Below are positions 1 to 8,998 of a stretch of DNA of 46,301 nucleotides, piece by piece. The notes under the pieces are model-generated. The model was not told the DNA's origin and ran no database searches. It saw only the letters and a program-made list of their open reading frames with translations. The position numbers and the translations under genes are program-made. The DNA lies in NCBI GenBank assembly GCA_020403245.1, contig JADBYA010000020.1, positions 1 to 46,301 on the forward strand, given 5' to 3'. Source of the stretch: Flavobacterium sp. (GTDB taxonomy: Bacteria; Bacteroidota; Bacteroidia; Flavobacteriales; Flavobacteriaceae). Numbering within the stretch: position 1 is the first letter of the stretch; the number at the start of each line of letters is the position of its first letter.

Positions 1-2799
1 AAATATGATTTTTTTTGTAACTGTAACTCCATTATCGTTTTCAACTTGAACTAGTAATAATTGGTTGTTTTTTGCGATGTCTGAAATTAGTATTTCTGAA
101 GTGTCTACATTAGTTTTATTGTAAAGCAATCTTCCAGTACTGTCAAAAATCGTAACAGAATGTATTTGACTAGCAAGCGATTTAACAATAATATCAGAAT
201 TATTAGCATAACATAAAACACTATTCTCTGTTTTAATATTAGGATTTAAACTAAGGGCTTCGTTATTAAATCTAAGTTCAAATCGGTTGTCAAAAGTTCC
301 CTGTATACTTGTAAAGGTATACATCCCAGATTTAATATCATGCAAAGTTGATGTAGCATTGTCTAATAAATAAACGGATTGGTTTTCAAAGATACTATCA
401 TACTGGTATAAGTTTAAAGTGAATTCACCACTTAAGGTAGTATAAAATCCTAATGGGATACTATCGCTTGGGTTGAATGGCAAAGATTTACCTTGTATGA
501 CTAGCTTATCATCACCAATTTTTGTGTAAATTTTTACATCCCCAGACGGTATCATTTTAGTGTCATAACCCCAATCTAGACCATCTGTTGCTCCTTCAAC
601 ATAACCAACCATTGTTTGATTGAATTTCCCATTTTGATGAATTACTTCAACCCACAATCGGTTTTTTTCAACCTCGTCAGAATTGGTTGCATTATTTCTA
701 TAAAATTGTGAATTAGTATATCCTACTATGTTTTTTCGCATATCGTTGTTAAATACAACATTGCCTGACGATGTGCCTCCTTTAACCATAAAACTTTGAC
801 CTGCACCTATAAATTGGCCTGGAGGAGTATTATTTCCAGAACTAACCGAAGGAAGACCCACAGATCCCGTAAAATTGTATGTTGCATAGTCATCAGAAGT
901 ATAACTTGATATGTGCGGAAAAAGAGGGTTTAAAGCGGCAATCGGAAGCGTGTTGTGTGTCCAATAAAAAATAGCTCCGTCTAGCAAAGTACTGTTGGCT
1001 AATAAAAATTTATTAGCATCTACAGCGGAAGGATAAGGATTTCCTAATAAATTCCAATTACTAGAACCCCCTTGTGAAGGCACAGATATAAGACCATTGT
1101 TAGGCACACCTAAAAAAGAACCTTGAAAAACAGTTCCAATTCCTGTTGAAGGATACCCATCAGGGGCGCGTATAATATATCCTTTACCAGCAGTCATAGG
1201 ACTATTTGCTATACCATTGGCCCAAGCTTGGGTTAGATGATTCCAATGATAAATCCTAATTGTTGGTGTTCCCGGCGAGAATTGATAAGGTGTCAGTCCC
1301 GCTACCGGAGAGGACCAATAGGTATAATCTAACATGCGAACTGGCTGAGAATCTCTTTTGTAAAGTATTTTACCTACGTTAACAGCAGCATCATTTTCCT
1401 GAATTAAGCTAGCATTATTTTCAAAAATCACGGTGGCAGCATCGTCCACAACTAATTTCTCTTTTAATGAAATAAAATCTCCGCTTCGTACAGTGAACGT
1501 TCCAGATACTATTTTTAAGCTACAGGCCTCCATTAGCAAACTTCCATTGACGGTGGTGTCAAAATTTCCTTGAATTCTAACTGGTAAAGCTGGCAACGGG
1601 TTACTTCCAAAACTCCAAGAAGTTCCATTCCAGGTATTCACTCCTGTAACTTTCACACCCCAAGACGATCTTGTTCCCGCAACGGTGTTATGATCACAGC
1701 CAACATCTCTTTTATACCACATATCTACACCAGCTCTCTCTACTGGAATAGTAGCAGCTGTTTGTCCTGGCAGAGGTAAGTAATTATCATCATCTGCATA
1801 AGAATAGTACCATTGATAATTCAATCCCGATGCTTTTTCATCATTAACAACACTTAAAGTAACTGCTTCATCTTTACAAAAATTCTCAGTACCTAATATT
1901 GCTTCACCACCAGCCGGAGCTCCAGCACATTGAAAAGTAAAACGAATGTTTGGTCTGAATTTTCTGTATTGAGTATTTAAAGGGGCAGATGTATTGAAAG
2001 TTGCTGGTGGTCCCGATGTCTGCATACTGCAACCTGGGGTATAATTTGAACCTCCTCCGCCGTTGTTTTGGCTGTAAAGACTTCTTGTTAAAGTCCAAGT
2101 ATTACTCCCTGAAGGCTCAGAATGAAATCTACCTGTAAATTCGTATCTTCCGGTGCTAAACGAAGTAGATGGTGGTGAATTTCTTGGATCTGCTTTACAA
2201 ATTTCAACCACTATACTATCGACGCCATTCCAAAGAAATGGAGTATTTAATGGAATTTCTACCCAACCCGCTTGACTGATGGTTAAATTAAACGAGGGTT
2301 TGACCACAGTAAGTGGTTCTGGCGTTGTTGAACCCGCCCAAGTACAAAAACCCGGTGGCGGCATGGTTATACCCCAAACCGGAATCGCTGGAATAACTGA
2401 AACATCTCCATTATAAGTAGCTTTGGTGTGCCCCATACTAATTGTAATATTTTGCATTTGATAGGTATTCAAAGTTGCAGATCCAGTTAATGCGGAAACG
2501 TGAAACGCCAAAGAAGAAATTGTCGTATAGCCAGAGCTGTATGCACCCTGATTATTTAACTCATCAGCTTCATATAAAAACTGCACACGACTATCCTTTC
2601 TACTCGGCAAGAAAGGAGCAGGCCACATGTTCACTGAAGAAGAACCTATAATTACTGGAGTTGCACCATTTGCTTCCAAAACAAACTGACCGTTTTGGCT
2701 ATATACATTTCCAGAACAAAAAGCCATGAAAATCAAAATGAACGTTGCTTTGTTAAGAAAGCAAAATTTCTTTTTATTAAATGTATTAGTCTTTTTCAT
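1..2799 (-). CDS. T9SS type A sorting domain protein, C-terminal end cut by window edge
   Basis: An open frame of 933 codons without a stop runs from ATG at 2799 to the first base of the window, so the last residues and the stop are missing. The N-terminus is a signal peptide: a lysine-rich start, a hydrophobic stretch (ATFILIFMAF) and a likely cut before SQNGQ. The middle is rich in Gly, Ser, Thr and Asn and has Trp/Tyr-rich segments like other large Flavobacterium surface proteins. The last ~75 residues resemble the type A C-terminal signal of type IX secretion (SVTIFDSTGRLLYN, then VTKKIIF at the cut). It is probably exported across the outer membrane and attached to the surface or released. 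I cannot name a substrate or an enzymatic domain. Confidence 0.82.
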   Translation of the reverse strand, partial: MKKTNTFNKKKFCFLNKATFILIFMAFCSGNVYSQNGQFVLEANGATPVIIGSSSVNMWPAPFLPSRKDSRVQFLYEADELNNQGAYSSGYTTISSLAFHVSALTGSATLNTYQMQNITISMGHTKATYNGDVSVIPAIPVWGITMPPPGFCTWAGSTTPEPLTVVKPSFNLTISQAGWVEIPLNTPFLWNGVDSIVVEICKADPRNSPPSTSFSTGRYEFTGRFHSEPSGSNTWTLTRSLYSQNNGGGGSNYTPGCSMQTSGPPATFNTSAPLNTQYRKFRPNIRFTFQCAGAPAGGEAILGTENFCKDEAVTLSVVNDEKASGLNYQWYYSYADDDNYLPLPGQTAATIPVERAGVDMWYKRDVGCDHNTVAGTRSSWGVKVTGVNTWNGTSWSFGSNPLPALPVRIQGNFDTTVNGSLLMEACSLKIVSGTFTVRSGDFISLKEKLVVDDAATVIFENNASLIQENDAAVNVGKILYKRDSQPVRMLDYTYWSSPVAGLTPYQFSPGTPTIRIYHWNHLTQAWANGIANSPMTAGKGYIIRAPDGYPSTGIGTVFQGSFLGVPNNGLISVPSQGGSSNWNLLGNPYPSAVDANKFLLANSTLLDGAIFYWTHNTLPIAALNPLFPHISSYTSDDYATYNFTGSVGLPSVSSGNNTPPGQFIGAGQSFMVKGGTSSGNVVFNNDMRKNIVGYTNSQFYRNNATNSDEVEKNRLWVEVIHQNGKFNQTMVGYVEGATDGLDWGYDTKMIPSGDVKIYTKIGDDKLVIQGKSLPFNPSDSIPLGFYTTLSGEFTLNLYQYDSIFENQSVYLLDNATSTLHDIKSGMYTFTSIQGTFDNRFELRFNNEALSLNPNIKTENSVLCYANNSDIIVKSLASQIHSVTIFDSTGRLLYNKTNVDTSEILISDIAKNNQLLLVQVENDNGVTVTKKIIF

Positions 2800-3262
2800 A
2801 ATCTGTAGCATGAATAAATATTAATAAATATATGAAAAATAATTTTAAAGCTTTTAATAAATTAAATGTATTGAATATCAATTAAATAAAACCCATTTCA
2901 ATTGTAATGTTTTATTTGACAAAAGTAATCATTTTATTATATAAAAAAAAATTTATCGACAAAATGTTAAAAAAAACAGCTATTGCGCAAAGTAGTAACC
3001 GTTAAACGTTATTATGTGCACATGATGGGCATAAATAAAGCAATCTTGTTCTTAGTTTTGTATTCCATTTAACTTAATTTGTTCCTATTATGAATAACTT
3101 ATTAACAAAAAAATAAAAAATAAATAACGTTAATTTATTTTTATGAACGCTATGTTTTAAAAATCGAAAAAAATCAGCTGTCTTCTACTGTTTTATAATT
3201 CAATACTTAATTCACTTACTGTGGTAATGGTTTCAATAAAAAAATCAATTTATTTTAAATCG

Positions 3263-3299
3263 AACTCTCGTTAATTCGATAAGGGAGTTTTTAATTTTT
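3263..3299 (+). terminator. Orphan terminator-like hairpin
   Basis: AACTCTC (3263-3269) can pair with GGGAGTT (3283-3289), with one mismatch. A T-rich run follows to 3299. It looks like a rho-independent terminator read on the plus strand, yet no plus-strand gene precedes it, so it may be the remnant of a lost gene. Confidence 0.3.
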
Positions 3300-3366
3300 G
3301 ACCAACTATCATAGTTTTTTTGAAAAAGGGAACCCATTTAATACCACCAATTCATATTAGTTTTTT

Positions 3367-3374
3367 TACTTTTG
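3367..3374 (+). promoter_or_regulatory. Candidate -7 box for aspS
   Basis: TACTTTTG fits the Bacteroidota -7 consensus TAnnTTTG and lies 47 bp before the aspS ATG. No TTTG -33 box is seen at the usual 17-23 bp upstream, so the call rests on the -7 element alone. Confidence 0.4.
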
Positions 3375-3421
3375 CACACAAATTGAATGTTTTTTTAATA
3401 TTTTAAACTAATTTATTGTAA

Positions 3422-5176
3422 ATGTATAGAAGTCATAATTGCGGCGAGCTAAACGCCTCACACATCAATCAAGAAGTTACACTTGCTGGCTGGGTTCAAA
3501 AATCAAGAGATAAAGGATTTATGAATTGGGTTGATTTGCGCGACCGTTATGGAATTACACAATTGTTATTTGACGAAAGTCGTTCAAAAAAATCGGTTTT
3601 CGAACTAGCAAAAACCCTTGGAAGAGAATACGTGGTTCAAGTAAAGGGAATCGTGATTGAGCGTGAAGCCAAAAATAAAAACATGGCAACAGGTGACATT
3701 GAAATTTTGGTTACAGAAATGACCCTACTTAATGCCGCAATAACGCCTCCATTTACTATTGAAGACGAAACCGATGGTGGTGAAGACATCCGAATGAAAT
3801 ACCGATACCTTGATATTCGTAGAAACCCAGTAAAAAACAGTTTGCTTTTTCGTCATAAAGTGGCTATGGAAGTGCGTAAATACCTTTCTGATTTGGATTT
3901 TTGCGAAGTAGAAACACCTTATTTAATTAAATCAACTCCAGAAGGCGCAAGAGATTTCGTTGTGCCCAGCCGCATGAATGCAGGACAGTTTTATGCCTTG
4001 CCACAATCGCCACAAACATTCAAGCAACTATTGATGGTGGGCGGTATGGACAAATATTTTCAAATCGTAAAATGTTTTCGTGATGAAGATTTACGTGCCG
4101 ATAGACAGCCCGAGTTTACACAAATCGATTGCGAAATGGCTTTCGTTGAACAGGAAGATATTTTAAATGTTTTTGAAGGATTGACAAGGTATTTACTAAA
4201 AGAAATTAAAGGTGTTGACGTAGCAGAATTCCCAAGAATGACCTACGATTACGCCATGAAAACCTACGGAAACGACAAACCAGATATTCGTTTTGATATG
4301 AAATTTTGCCCCCTAACCCCCGCAGGGGGAATATTTGATCCAAAAGGATTCCCAGTTTTTGATGATTCAGAAATTGTTTTAGCTATAAATGTTGAAGGTT
4401 GTGCAAACTATACTCGAAAACAATTAGATGAATTGACCGATTGGGTTAAACGACCGCAAGTTGGTGCAAAAGGTTTGGTTTATGTGCGTTATAATGAAGA
4501 CGGAACTTTAAAATCATCGGTAGATAAGTTTTTTAATGAAGAAGTTTTGAAATCTTGGGCAGAAAAATGCAAGGCAAAGCCAGGCGATTTACTATTAATT
4601 CTCTCGGGTGAAACAAACAAAACCAGAACACAACTTTCTGCTCTGAGAATGGAATTGGCAACACGATTAGGGTTACGAAATCCGGAAGTTTTTGCCCCGC
4701 TATGGGTGGTAGATTTTCCATTGTTAGAATTAGATGAAGAATCTGGAAGATGGCATGCCATGCACCATCCATTCACTTCTCCCAAACCAGAAGACATGGA
4801 ATTATTGGCAACCAATCCAGGAAAAGTTCGAGCTAATGCCTATGATATGGTATTAAACGGAAACGAAATTGGTGGCGGTTCTATCAGAATTCACGATAAA
4901 GCTACGCAGCAATTAATGTTTAAATATTTAGGATTTACCGAAGATGAAGCTAGAAATCAATTTGGTTTCTTGATGGATGCGTTTCAATTTGGTGCTCCTC
5001 CTCATGGCGGATTGGCTTTTGGATTGGATCGATTGGTGGCAATTCTTGGCGGACAAGAAACCATTCGTGATTTTATTGCTTTTCCAAAGAATAATTCAGG
5101 ACGCGATGTTATGATTGATGCACCATCGGTGATTGATGTGTCTCAATTGAACGAATTACACATTAAATTGAAATAA
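3422..5176 (+). CDS. aspS: Aspartyl-tRNA synthetase
   Basis: Charges tRNA-Asp with aspartate in the cytoplasm (class II synthetase, bacterial type). In order, the 584-residue protein shows an N-terminal OB-fold anticodon-binding domain (about residues 1-110), class II motif 2 ([17 protein letters not shown], about 218-234), the bacterial GAD insertion domain, and motif 3 (GLAFGLDR, 530-537). It is full length for the family. Residues about 296-307 (CPLTPAGG and flanks) are encoded by a GC-rich palindrome unlike the rest of the gene and look like an in-frame repeat insertion in the GAD domain; the frame stays open. The next gene starts one base after the stop, so the two may be co-transcribed. 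Confidence 0.97.
   Translation: MYRSHNCGELNASHINQEVTLAGWVQKSRDKGFMNWVDLRDRYGITQLLFDESRSKKSVFELAKTLGREYVVQVKGIVIEREAKNKNMATGDIEILVTEMTLLNAAITPPFTIEDETDGGEDIRMKYRYLDIRRNPVKNSLLFRHKVAMEVRKYLSDLDFCEVETPYLIKSTPEGARDFVVPSRMNAGQFYALPQSPQTFKQLLMVGGMDKYFQIVKCFRDEDLRADRQPEFTQIDCEMAFVEQEDILNVFEGLTRYLLKEIKGVDVAEFPRMTYDYAMKTYGNDKPDIRFDMKFCPLTPAGGIFDPKGFPVFDDSEIVLAINVEGCANYTRKQLDELTDWVKRPQVGAKGLVYVRYNEDGTLKSSVDKFFNEEVLKSWAEKCKAKPGDLLLILSGETNKTRTQLSALRMELATRLGLRNPEVFAPLWVVDFPLLELDEESGRWHAMHHPFTSPKPEDMELLATNPGKVRANAYDMVLNGNEIGGGSIRIHDKATQQLMFKYLGFTEDEARNQFGFLMDAFQFGAPPHGGLAFGLDRLVAILGGQETIRDFIAFPKNNSGRDVMIDAPSVIDVSQLNELHIKLK
4309..4329. repeat. GC-rich palindromic repeat inside aspS
   Basis: A run of three C/G pentamers: CCCCC, TAA, CCCCC, GCA, GGGGG. 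The second C run (4317-4321) pairs with the G run (4325-4329) around GCA. In an AT-rich gene this stands out sharply. I recall similar C5-TAA-C5-N3-G5 units as dispersed repeats in Flavobacterium genomes, but cannot check copy number here. It is read in frame as CPLTPAGG. Confidence 0.6.
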
Positions 5177-5177
5177 A

Positions 5178-6866
5178 ATGAATTTGAAACAAATTGGTTC
5201 ACTTATAATCTTATGTTTTTTTATTAATTCAGGTTTGAATTCTCAAACAGTAGAATGGACTAGAGTTTTAGCGGGTCAACAAGAGGAATATGGCAATGCA
5301 ATTTGTATTGATAATAATAATAACGTAATCAATACTGGTAGTTTTCAAGGAATATGTTATGGCGGAACTTTCGCGTTGGCAAGTTTAGGTAGTACCGATA
5401 TTTTTATAGAAAAATTATCGCCAACTGGAACAGTATTATGGACTAGACAATACGGTGGAAGTGGAGCCGACAACGGTTTTTCTGTAGTTACAGACAGTGA
5501 AAATAATATTTATTTGGCAGGAATTTTTACTGGAACAATAAATTTTGGAAACGGAACTTTAACATCCACTTCATCCTCAACAACTAGTAACTTCTTTGTT
5601 ATTAAGTTGGATCAAAACGGCCAAGTTCTTTGGAGAAAAGCCATTCCAGGTTCTCGAACCCACAGACCAAAACTGCACATTGACAATACTGACAAATTAT
5701 ATTTGACGGGAATATTTTTTGGCGAAAGGACTTTTGGTACAACTACAATCGACTCGGACGATGGAATTGCATTTTTGTCAAATTTAAATAGGTTTAATGG
5801 CGATATAATTTGGGTAACACAATACGGTTCAGGAACAAGTTTTAATGGAACGCCAGTTGTTATCAATAATACAACAACCAATGTAAGTAGTGACACTAGT
5901 GGCAATTTATATGTAACGGGATCTTTTAAAGACCATGGTCGTTTTGGAAATCAAAATATTATTTCATCGCCTTTACACAATAACGCTTACATCATGAAAG
6001 TTAATAGTTTAGGCGCGGTTTTGTGGACAAAAGTGTATACAGGTGATACAAAAGGAACAAGCATCGTTGTAGACAGCAACGACTCCATTTATGTTGCCGG
6101 GAATTATTTTGGAAATGTTACCATAAATAATATCAACTACAGTGCTTCTCCAACCTATTATTCCATTTTTCTTCAAAAATTAAATGCTAATGGCGATGTA
6201 ATTTGGTTCAAAAATTATGACGTGAAAACATCTTCACCAAATGACGTAACGGTTCAATTAGCTGTAAGCGATAATAATACAATTCTTTTAAAATCGCTAT
6301 TTGCGAATACAATTCAGTTTGAAAACCAAACCTTTACCAGTTTGATAAGCACAAATCCAAACGTTGTAAAACCACAAATTTTAGCATTATATAATTCTGA
6401 TGGCGAAAATTTATGGGTAAACCAATATGAAAATCCAAACGATAACAATCAGTTTGGAGTTGCTCCCGATAAAACAACTAACATTGCACTTAGTGATAAT
6501 GCCATTTTTTTTACAAGTGGAAATTCAAGATTTAATGGTGTAAGTTATTCGCTAGAAAGTGGTTCTAATATATTTACTACAAAATTGGGTCTTCCACAAA
6601 CACTAAATGCGCCTTTGCTCGAAAATGATAATGTTACAGTTAATATGTTTCCCAATCCTACAACTGGTAAAATAAATCTGAAACTACATGAGAAGTATGA
6701 AACAGTTAAAGTTGCTATTTATAATATTTTTGGACAATTACTTAACAATCTAACATTTAGCGATACAGACTATATTTCATTTGATTTATCCACAACAGCA
6801 GGAACTTTACTCATTGAAGTAGAAGTTGCTGCTAAAAAGGTAATAAAAAAGATCATAAAGCTGTAA
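5178..6866 (+). CDS. T9SS type A sorting domain protein with SBBP-like beta-propeller repeats
   Basis: A 562-residue exported protein. It starts with a signal peptide (hydrophobic GSLIILCFFINSG, cut near SQTVEW). The body repeats a pattern of the type 'DxxxNIYLAGxFxGTxxFG ... IxKLxxxGxVLWxxxYG', seen near residues 40-75, 95-130, 240-280 and 295-335. This pattern is typical of SBBP/beta-propeller surface proteins. The final ~75 residues (MFPNPTTGKINLKL to the Lys-rich KKVIKKIIKL end) form a type IX secretion C-terminal signal. Its ATG is one base after the aspS stop, so it is likely read from the aspS transcript. Role unknown beyond surface exposure. Confidence 0.85.
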   Translation: MNLKQIGSLIILCFFINSGLNSQTVEWTRVLAGQQEEYGNAICIDNNNNVINTGSFQGICYGGTFALASLGSTDIFIEKLSPTGTVLWTRQYGGSGADNGFSVVTDSENNIYLAGIFTGTINFGNGTLTSTSSSTTSNFFVIKLDQNGQVLWRKAIPGSRTHRPKLHIDNTDKLYLTGIFFGERTFGTTTIDSDDGIAFLSNLNRFNGDIIWVTQYGSGTSFNGTPVVINNTTTNVSSDTSGNLYVTGSFKDHGRFGNQNIISSPLHNNAYIMKVNSLGAVLWTKVYTGDTKGTSIVVDSNDSIYVAGNYFGNVTINNINYSASPTYYSIFLQKLNANGDVIWFKNYDVKTSSPNDVTVQLAVSDNNTILLKSLFANTIQFENQTFTSLISTNPNVVKPQILALYNSDGENLWVNQYENPNDNNQFGVAPDKTTNIALSDNAIFFTSGNSRFNGVSYSLESGSNIFTTKLGLPQTLNAPLLENDNVTVNMFPNPTTGKINLKLHEKYETVKVAIYNIFGQLLNNLTFSDTDYISFDLSTTAGTLLIEVEVAAKKVIKKIIKL

Positions 6867-7056
6867 AGTGACTATATATATAAGCACAAACTTAGTTTTA
6901 CAATTTCAATAATTATTTATTTACACTTAAAAAAGCAATAATGTAAAAATTAAAAAAAATATCTCCATAATAAGCACACAAATAAAAATAACAGAAGTGT
7001 TTATTAATCAATAAATTAATATAAAAATAAAAATTTCTTTTTTTTCAATTAAAATG

Positions 7057-7086
7057 CTTGTTTTGTCACAATTAAAATTATCTTTG
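7057..7086 (+). promoter_or_regulatory. Candidate promoter of the cold-shock gene
   Basis: CTTG at 7057-7060 (-33 like) is followed after 18 bp by TATCTTTG at 7079-7086, a full match to TAnnTTTG. A start site some 7 bp further on gives a leader of only about 23 nt, shorter than the long thermosensor leaders of enterobacterial csp genes. The 180 bp before it (6867-7056) is AT-rich with no visible gene. Confidence 0.6.
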
Positions 7087-7115
7087 ACCATTATTAATAA
7101 TATTTACAATACAAA

Positions 7116-7316
7116 ATGCGCACAGGAACAGTAAAATTTTTCAACGAGTCTAAAGGTTATGGTTTCATCACAGATGATGAAACTGGAAAAGACATTTTCG
7201 TACATGCAACTGGAGTTAAATCGGAAGGTTTAAACGAAGGGGACAAAGTATCTTACGAAGAAGAAGAAGGTAGAAAAGGTAAAGTAGCCGCTCAAGTAGT
7301 AGCTATCGAAGACTAA
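7116..7316 (+). CDS. Cold-shock domain protein
   Basis: A 66-residue single-domain nucleic-acid binder of the CspA type, thought to melt RNA structure and assist translation. It has the N-terminal GTVKFFNESKGYGFI segment containing RNP1 (KGYGFI, residues 13-18) and an RNP2-like strand (DIFVHAT, about 26-32). The usual aromatic residue after VH is replaced by Ala-Thr. The acidic EEEEGRKGK loop and final QVVAIED are normal for Bacteroidota members. It stands alone, with its own promoter and a strong terminator. Confidence 0.95.
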   Translation: MRTGTVKFFNESKGYGFITDDETGKDIFVHATGVKSEGLNEGDKVSYEEEEGRKGKVAAQVVAIED

Positions 7317-7349
7317 TATATATTATTTTTTGATTACCTAGAGTAACGA

Positions 7350-7381
7350 AACGTCTCGATTGAATCGGGACGTTTTTTTTA
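7350..7381 (+). terminator. Rho-independent terminator after the cold-shock gene
   Basis: ACGTCTCGAT pairs with ATCGGGACGT (one G-T pair) around a TGA loop, followed by eight or more T. It lies 34 bp behind the cold-shock stop codon. Confidence 0.85.
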
Positions 7382-7459
7382 TATCATGAACTAACTATTC
7401 ATAATCATTTTAAATAGTCCATTTTTTTGAAATAAATAACAAACGTTTAACTTTTGATT

Positions 7460-7490
7460 TTTGCGTTTTAAATATTGCGATGTATATTTG
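7460..7490 (+). promoter_or_regulatory. Promoter of the nuo operon
   Basis: TTTG at 7460-7463, a 19-bp spacer, and TATATTTG at 7483-7490 match the Bacteroidota primary-sigma consensus exactly. Transcription should start near 7497, leaving a leader of about 27 nt before the nuoA ATG at 7524. An in-frame TTG at 7461 would start inside this promoter, so it can be rejected as the nuoA start. Confidence 0.75.
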
Positions 7491-7523
7491 TGCCTATTAA
7501 AAAAACTCTTAATATCTAGCATT

Positions 7524-7889
7524 ATGCAATCTAATCAATTAGATTATTTACCGATACTAATGCAAGCTGGCTTAGCTGTTGGTTTTGTTGTGTTAACTAT
7601 AGTTGGCTCTAGCTTTCTAGGCCCTAAAAGACACTCCGCAAACAAAGATAAAAACTTCGAATGTGGTATTGAGTCTGTTGGTAATGCCCGAATTCCTTTT
7701 TCGGTGAAATATTTCTTAGTTGCTATCCTTTTTGTGCTTTTTGATGTAGAAGTAATTTTTCTTTATCCTTGGGCGATTAATTTTAAAGCTTTAGGGATGG
7801 AGGGAATGATCAAGATGGTTATTTTTATGATGTTGCTTTTGGTCGGTTTCTTCTATATTATAAAGAAGAAAGCACTAGAATGGGAATAA
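7524..7889 (+). CDS. nuoA: NADH-quinone oxidoreductase subunit A
   Basis: Small membrane subunit of respiratory complex I (121 residues, three transmembrane helices). Seen here: a first helix (AGLAVGFVVLTIVGSSFLG), the conserved loop KNFECGIES with its single Cys, then PFSVKYFLVAILFVLFDVE leading into the second helix, and a third helix ending in KKKALEWE. The start at 7524 (MQSNQLDY) is chosen because it follows the operon promoter by a normal leader and gives the usual family length. The frame stays open upstream to 7461, but that part lies in the promoter. First gene of the operon. Confidence 0.95.
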   Translation: MQSNQLDYLPILMQAGLAVGFVVLTIVGSSFLGPKRHSANKDKNFECGIESVGNARIPFSVKYFLVAILFVLFDVEVIFLYPWAINFKALGMEGMIKMVIFMMLLLVGFFYIIKKKALEWE

Positions 7890-7901
7890 AAAACAATTGC
7901 T

Positions 7902-8447
7902 ATGAGTGAAACAAAAACAAATATGGTTGCTCCACCAGAAGGAGTTGTTGGAGAAGGTTTCTTCGCTACCAAATTGAATGACGTAGTTGGATTAGCGCGC
8001 GCTAATTCGCTTTGGCCATTGCCTTTCGCTACTTCTTGTTGCGGAATTGAGTTTATGGCAACCATGGCTTCGCATTACGATTTAGCTCGTTTCGGTTCAG
8101 AAAGAGTTAGTTTTTCTCCTCGTCAAGCGGATATGTTAATGGTAATGGGAACTATTTCCAAAAAAATGGCGCCTATTTTACGTCAAGTTTACGAACAAAT
8201 GTCAGAACCACGCTGGGTAATTGCAGTTGGCGCATGTGCTTCATCCGGTGGTGTCTTTGACACTTATTCGGTTTTACAAGGAATTGACAAAGTAATTCCT
8301 GTAGATGTATACGTTCCAGGTTGTCCTCCCAGACCAGAGCAGATAGTTGATGGCGTGATGCGATTGCAGGATTTAGTGAGAACTGAATCGGTGCGTAGAA
8401 GAAGTTCTCCAGAGTATAAAGAATTATTAGCTTCTTACAATCTTTAA
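7902..8447 (+). CDS. nuoB: NADH-quinone oxidoreductase subunit B
   Basis: Carries cluster N2, the last 4Fe-4S centre before quinone in complex I (peripheral arm, cytoplasmic side). All four ligands are visible: the tandem Cys46-Cys47 (ATSCCGIEF), Cys112 (VGACASSGG) and Cys141 (YVPGCPPRPE). Length 181 residues is normal. It starts 12 bp after nuoA and is followed one base later by nuoC. Confidence 0.97.
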   Translation: MSETKTNMVAPPEGVVGEGFFATKLNDVVGLARANSLWPLPFATSCCGIEFMATMASHYDLARFGSERVSFSPRQADMLMVMGTISKKMAPILRQVYEQMSEPRWVIAVGACASSGGVFDTYSVLQGIDKVIPVDVYVPGCPPRPEQIVDGVMRLQDLVRTESVRRRSSPEYKELLASYNL

Positions 8448-8448
8448 T

Positions 8449-8970
8449 ATGGCTTTAGAAACCACAATTATACAAGAAAAATTAACTCAAAAATTTGGTG
8501 CCAAAGTACTAAATTTTGGAATGAGTAGAGACGTTTTTTCTTTTGAAGCTACACCAGATGCCATTCACGAAGTAATTCGAACTTTGAAAGTGGACGAAGA
8601 ATTTAACTTCCATTTTCTAACTGACTTATGTGGCATTCATTATCCTGATAATGATGAAAGTCATCAATTTGCTGTGGTGTATCACTTGCATAATTGGGTT
8701 GAAAATGTTAGAATTAGAATAACTACTTATTTAGCAGGTGAAAACCCCGAAGTGAATACAATTACCGATTTATTTCTCACCTCCAATTGGATGGAGAGAG
8801 AAACTTGGGATTTTTATGGAATTGTTTTCAAAGGGCATCCGCAATTGAAACGAATTTTAAATATGGATGAAATGATTTCACATCCGATGCGAAAAGAATT
8901 TCCAATGGAAGACAGCGGAAGAACCGATAAAGACGATCGTTTCTTTGGAAGAACAGCGCAAAAGCTATAA
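8449..8970 (+). CDS. nuoC: NADH-quinone oxidoreductase subunit C
   Basis: The 30-kDa peripheral-arm subunit that pairs with NuoD at the quinone module. The family signature is present at residues about 116-137 (ERETWDFYGIVFKGHPQLKR), followed by the MRKEFPM segment. At 173 residues it is a separate protein, not the NuoCD fusion found in E. coli. One base separates it from nuoB. Confidence 0.96.
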   Translation: MALETTIIQEKLTQKFGAKVLNFGMSRDVFSFEATPDAIHEVIRTLKVDEEFNFHFLTDLCGIHYPDNDESHQFAVVYHLHNWVENVRIRITTYLAGENPEVNTITDLFLTSNWMERETWDFYGIVFKGHPQLKRILNMDEMISHPMRKEFPMEDSGRTDKDDRFFGRTAQKL

Positions 8971-8998
8971 AACAAAATAAATAATTCAACATTATAAA

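Larger units (their letters stand above)
2800..3421. other. 622-bp AT-rich divergent intergenic region
   Basis: No gene is visible between the divergent starts of the T9SS protein and aspS. The stretch is very AT-rich. It holds a candidate -7 box for the minus-strand gene (TACTTTTG read on the minus strand, 2927-2920), an orphan hairpin at 3263-3289, the 10-bp palindrome ATGTGCACAT near 3012-3021, and a -7 box before aspS. I could not match good -33 boxes to either -7 candidate. Confidence 0.5.

Noticed and set aside
1904..2098. 64-codon frame inside the T9SS gene
   Set aside because: It is out of frame with a 933-codon gene that has a signal peptide and sorting domain.
7093..7115. Cold-sensing long leader of the csp gene
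   Set aside because: The promoter is so close to the ATG that the leader is only about 23 nt.
7461..7523. N-terminal extension of NuoA from a TTG at 7461
   Set aside because: It lies within a near-perfect promoter, and the extension has no counterpart in NuoA proteins.
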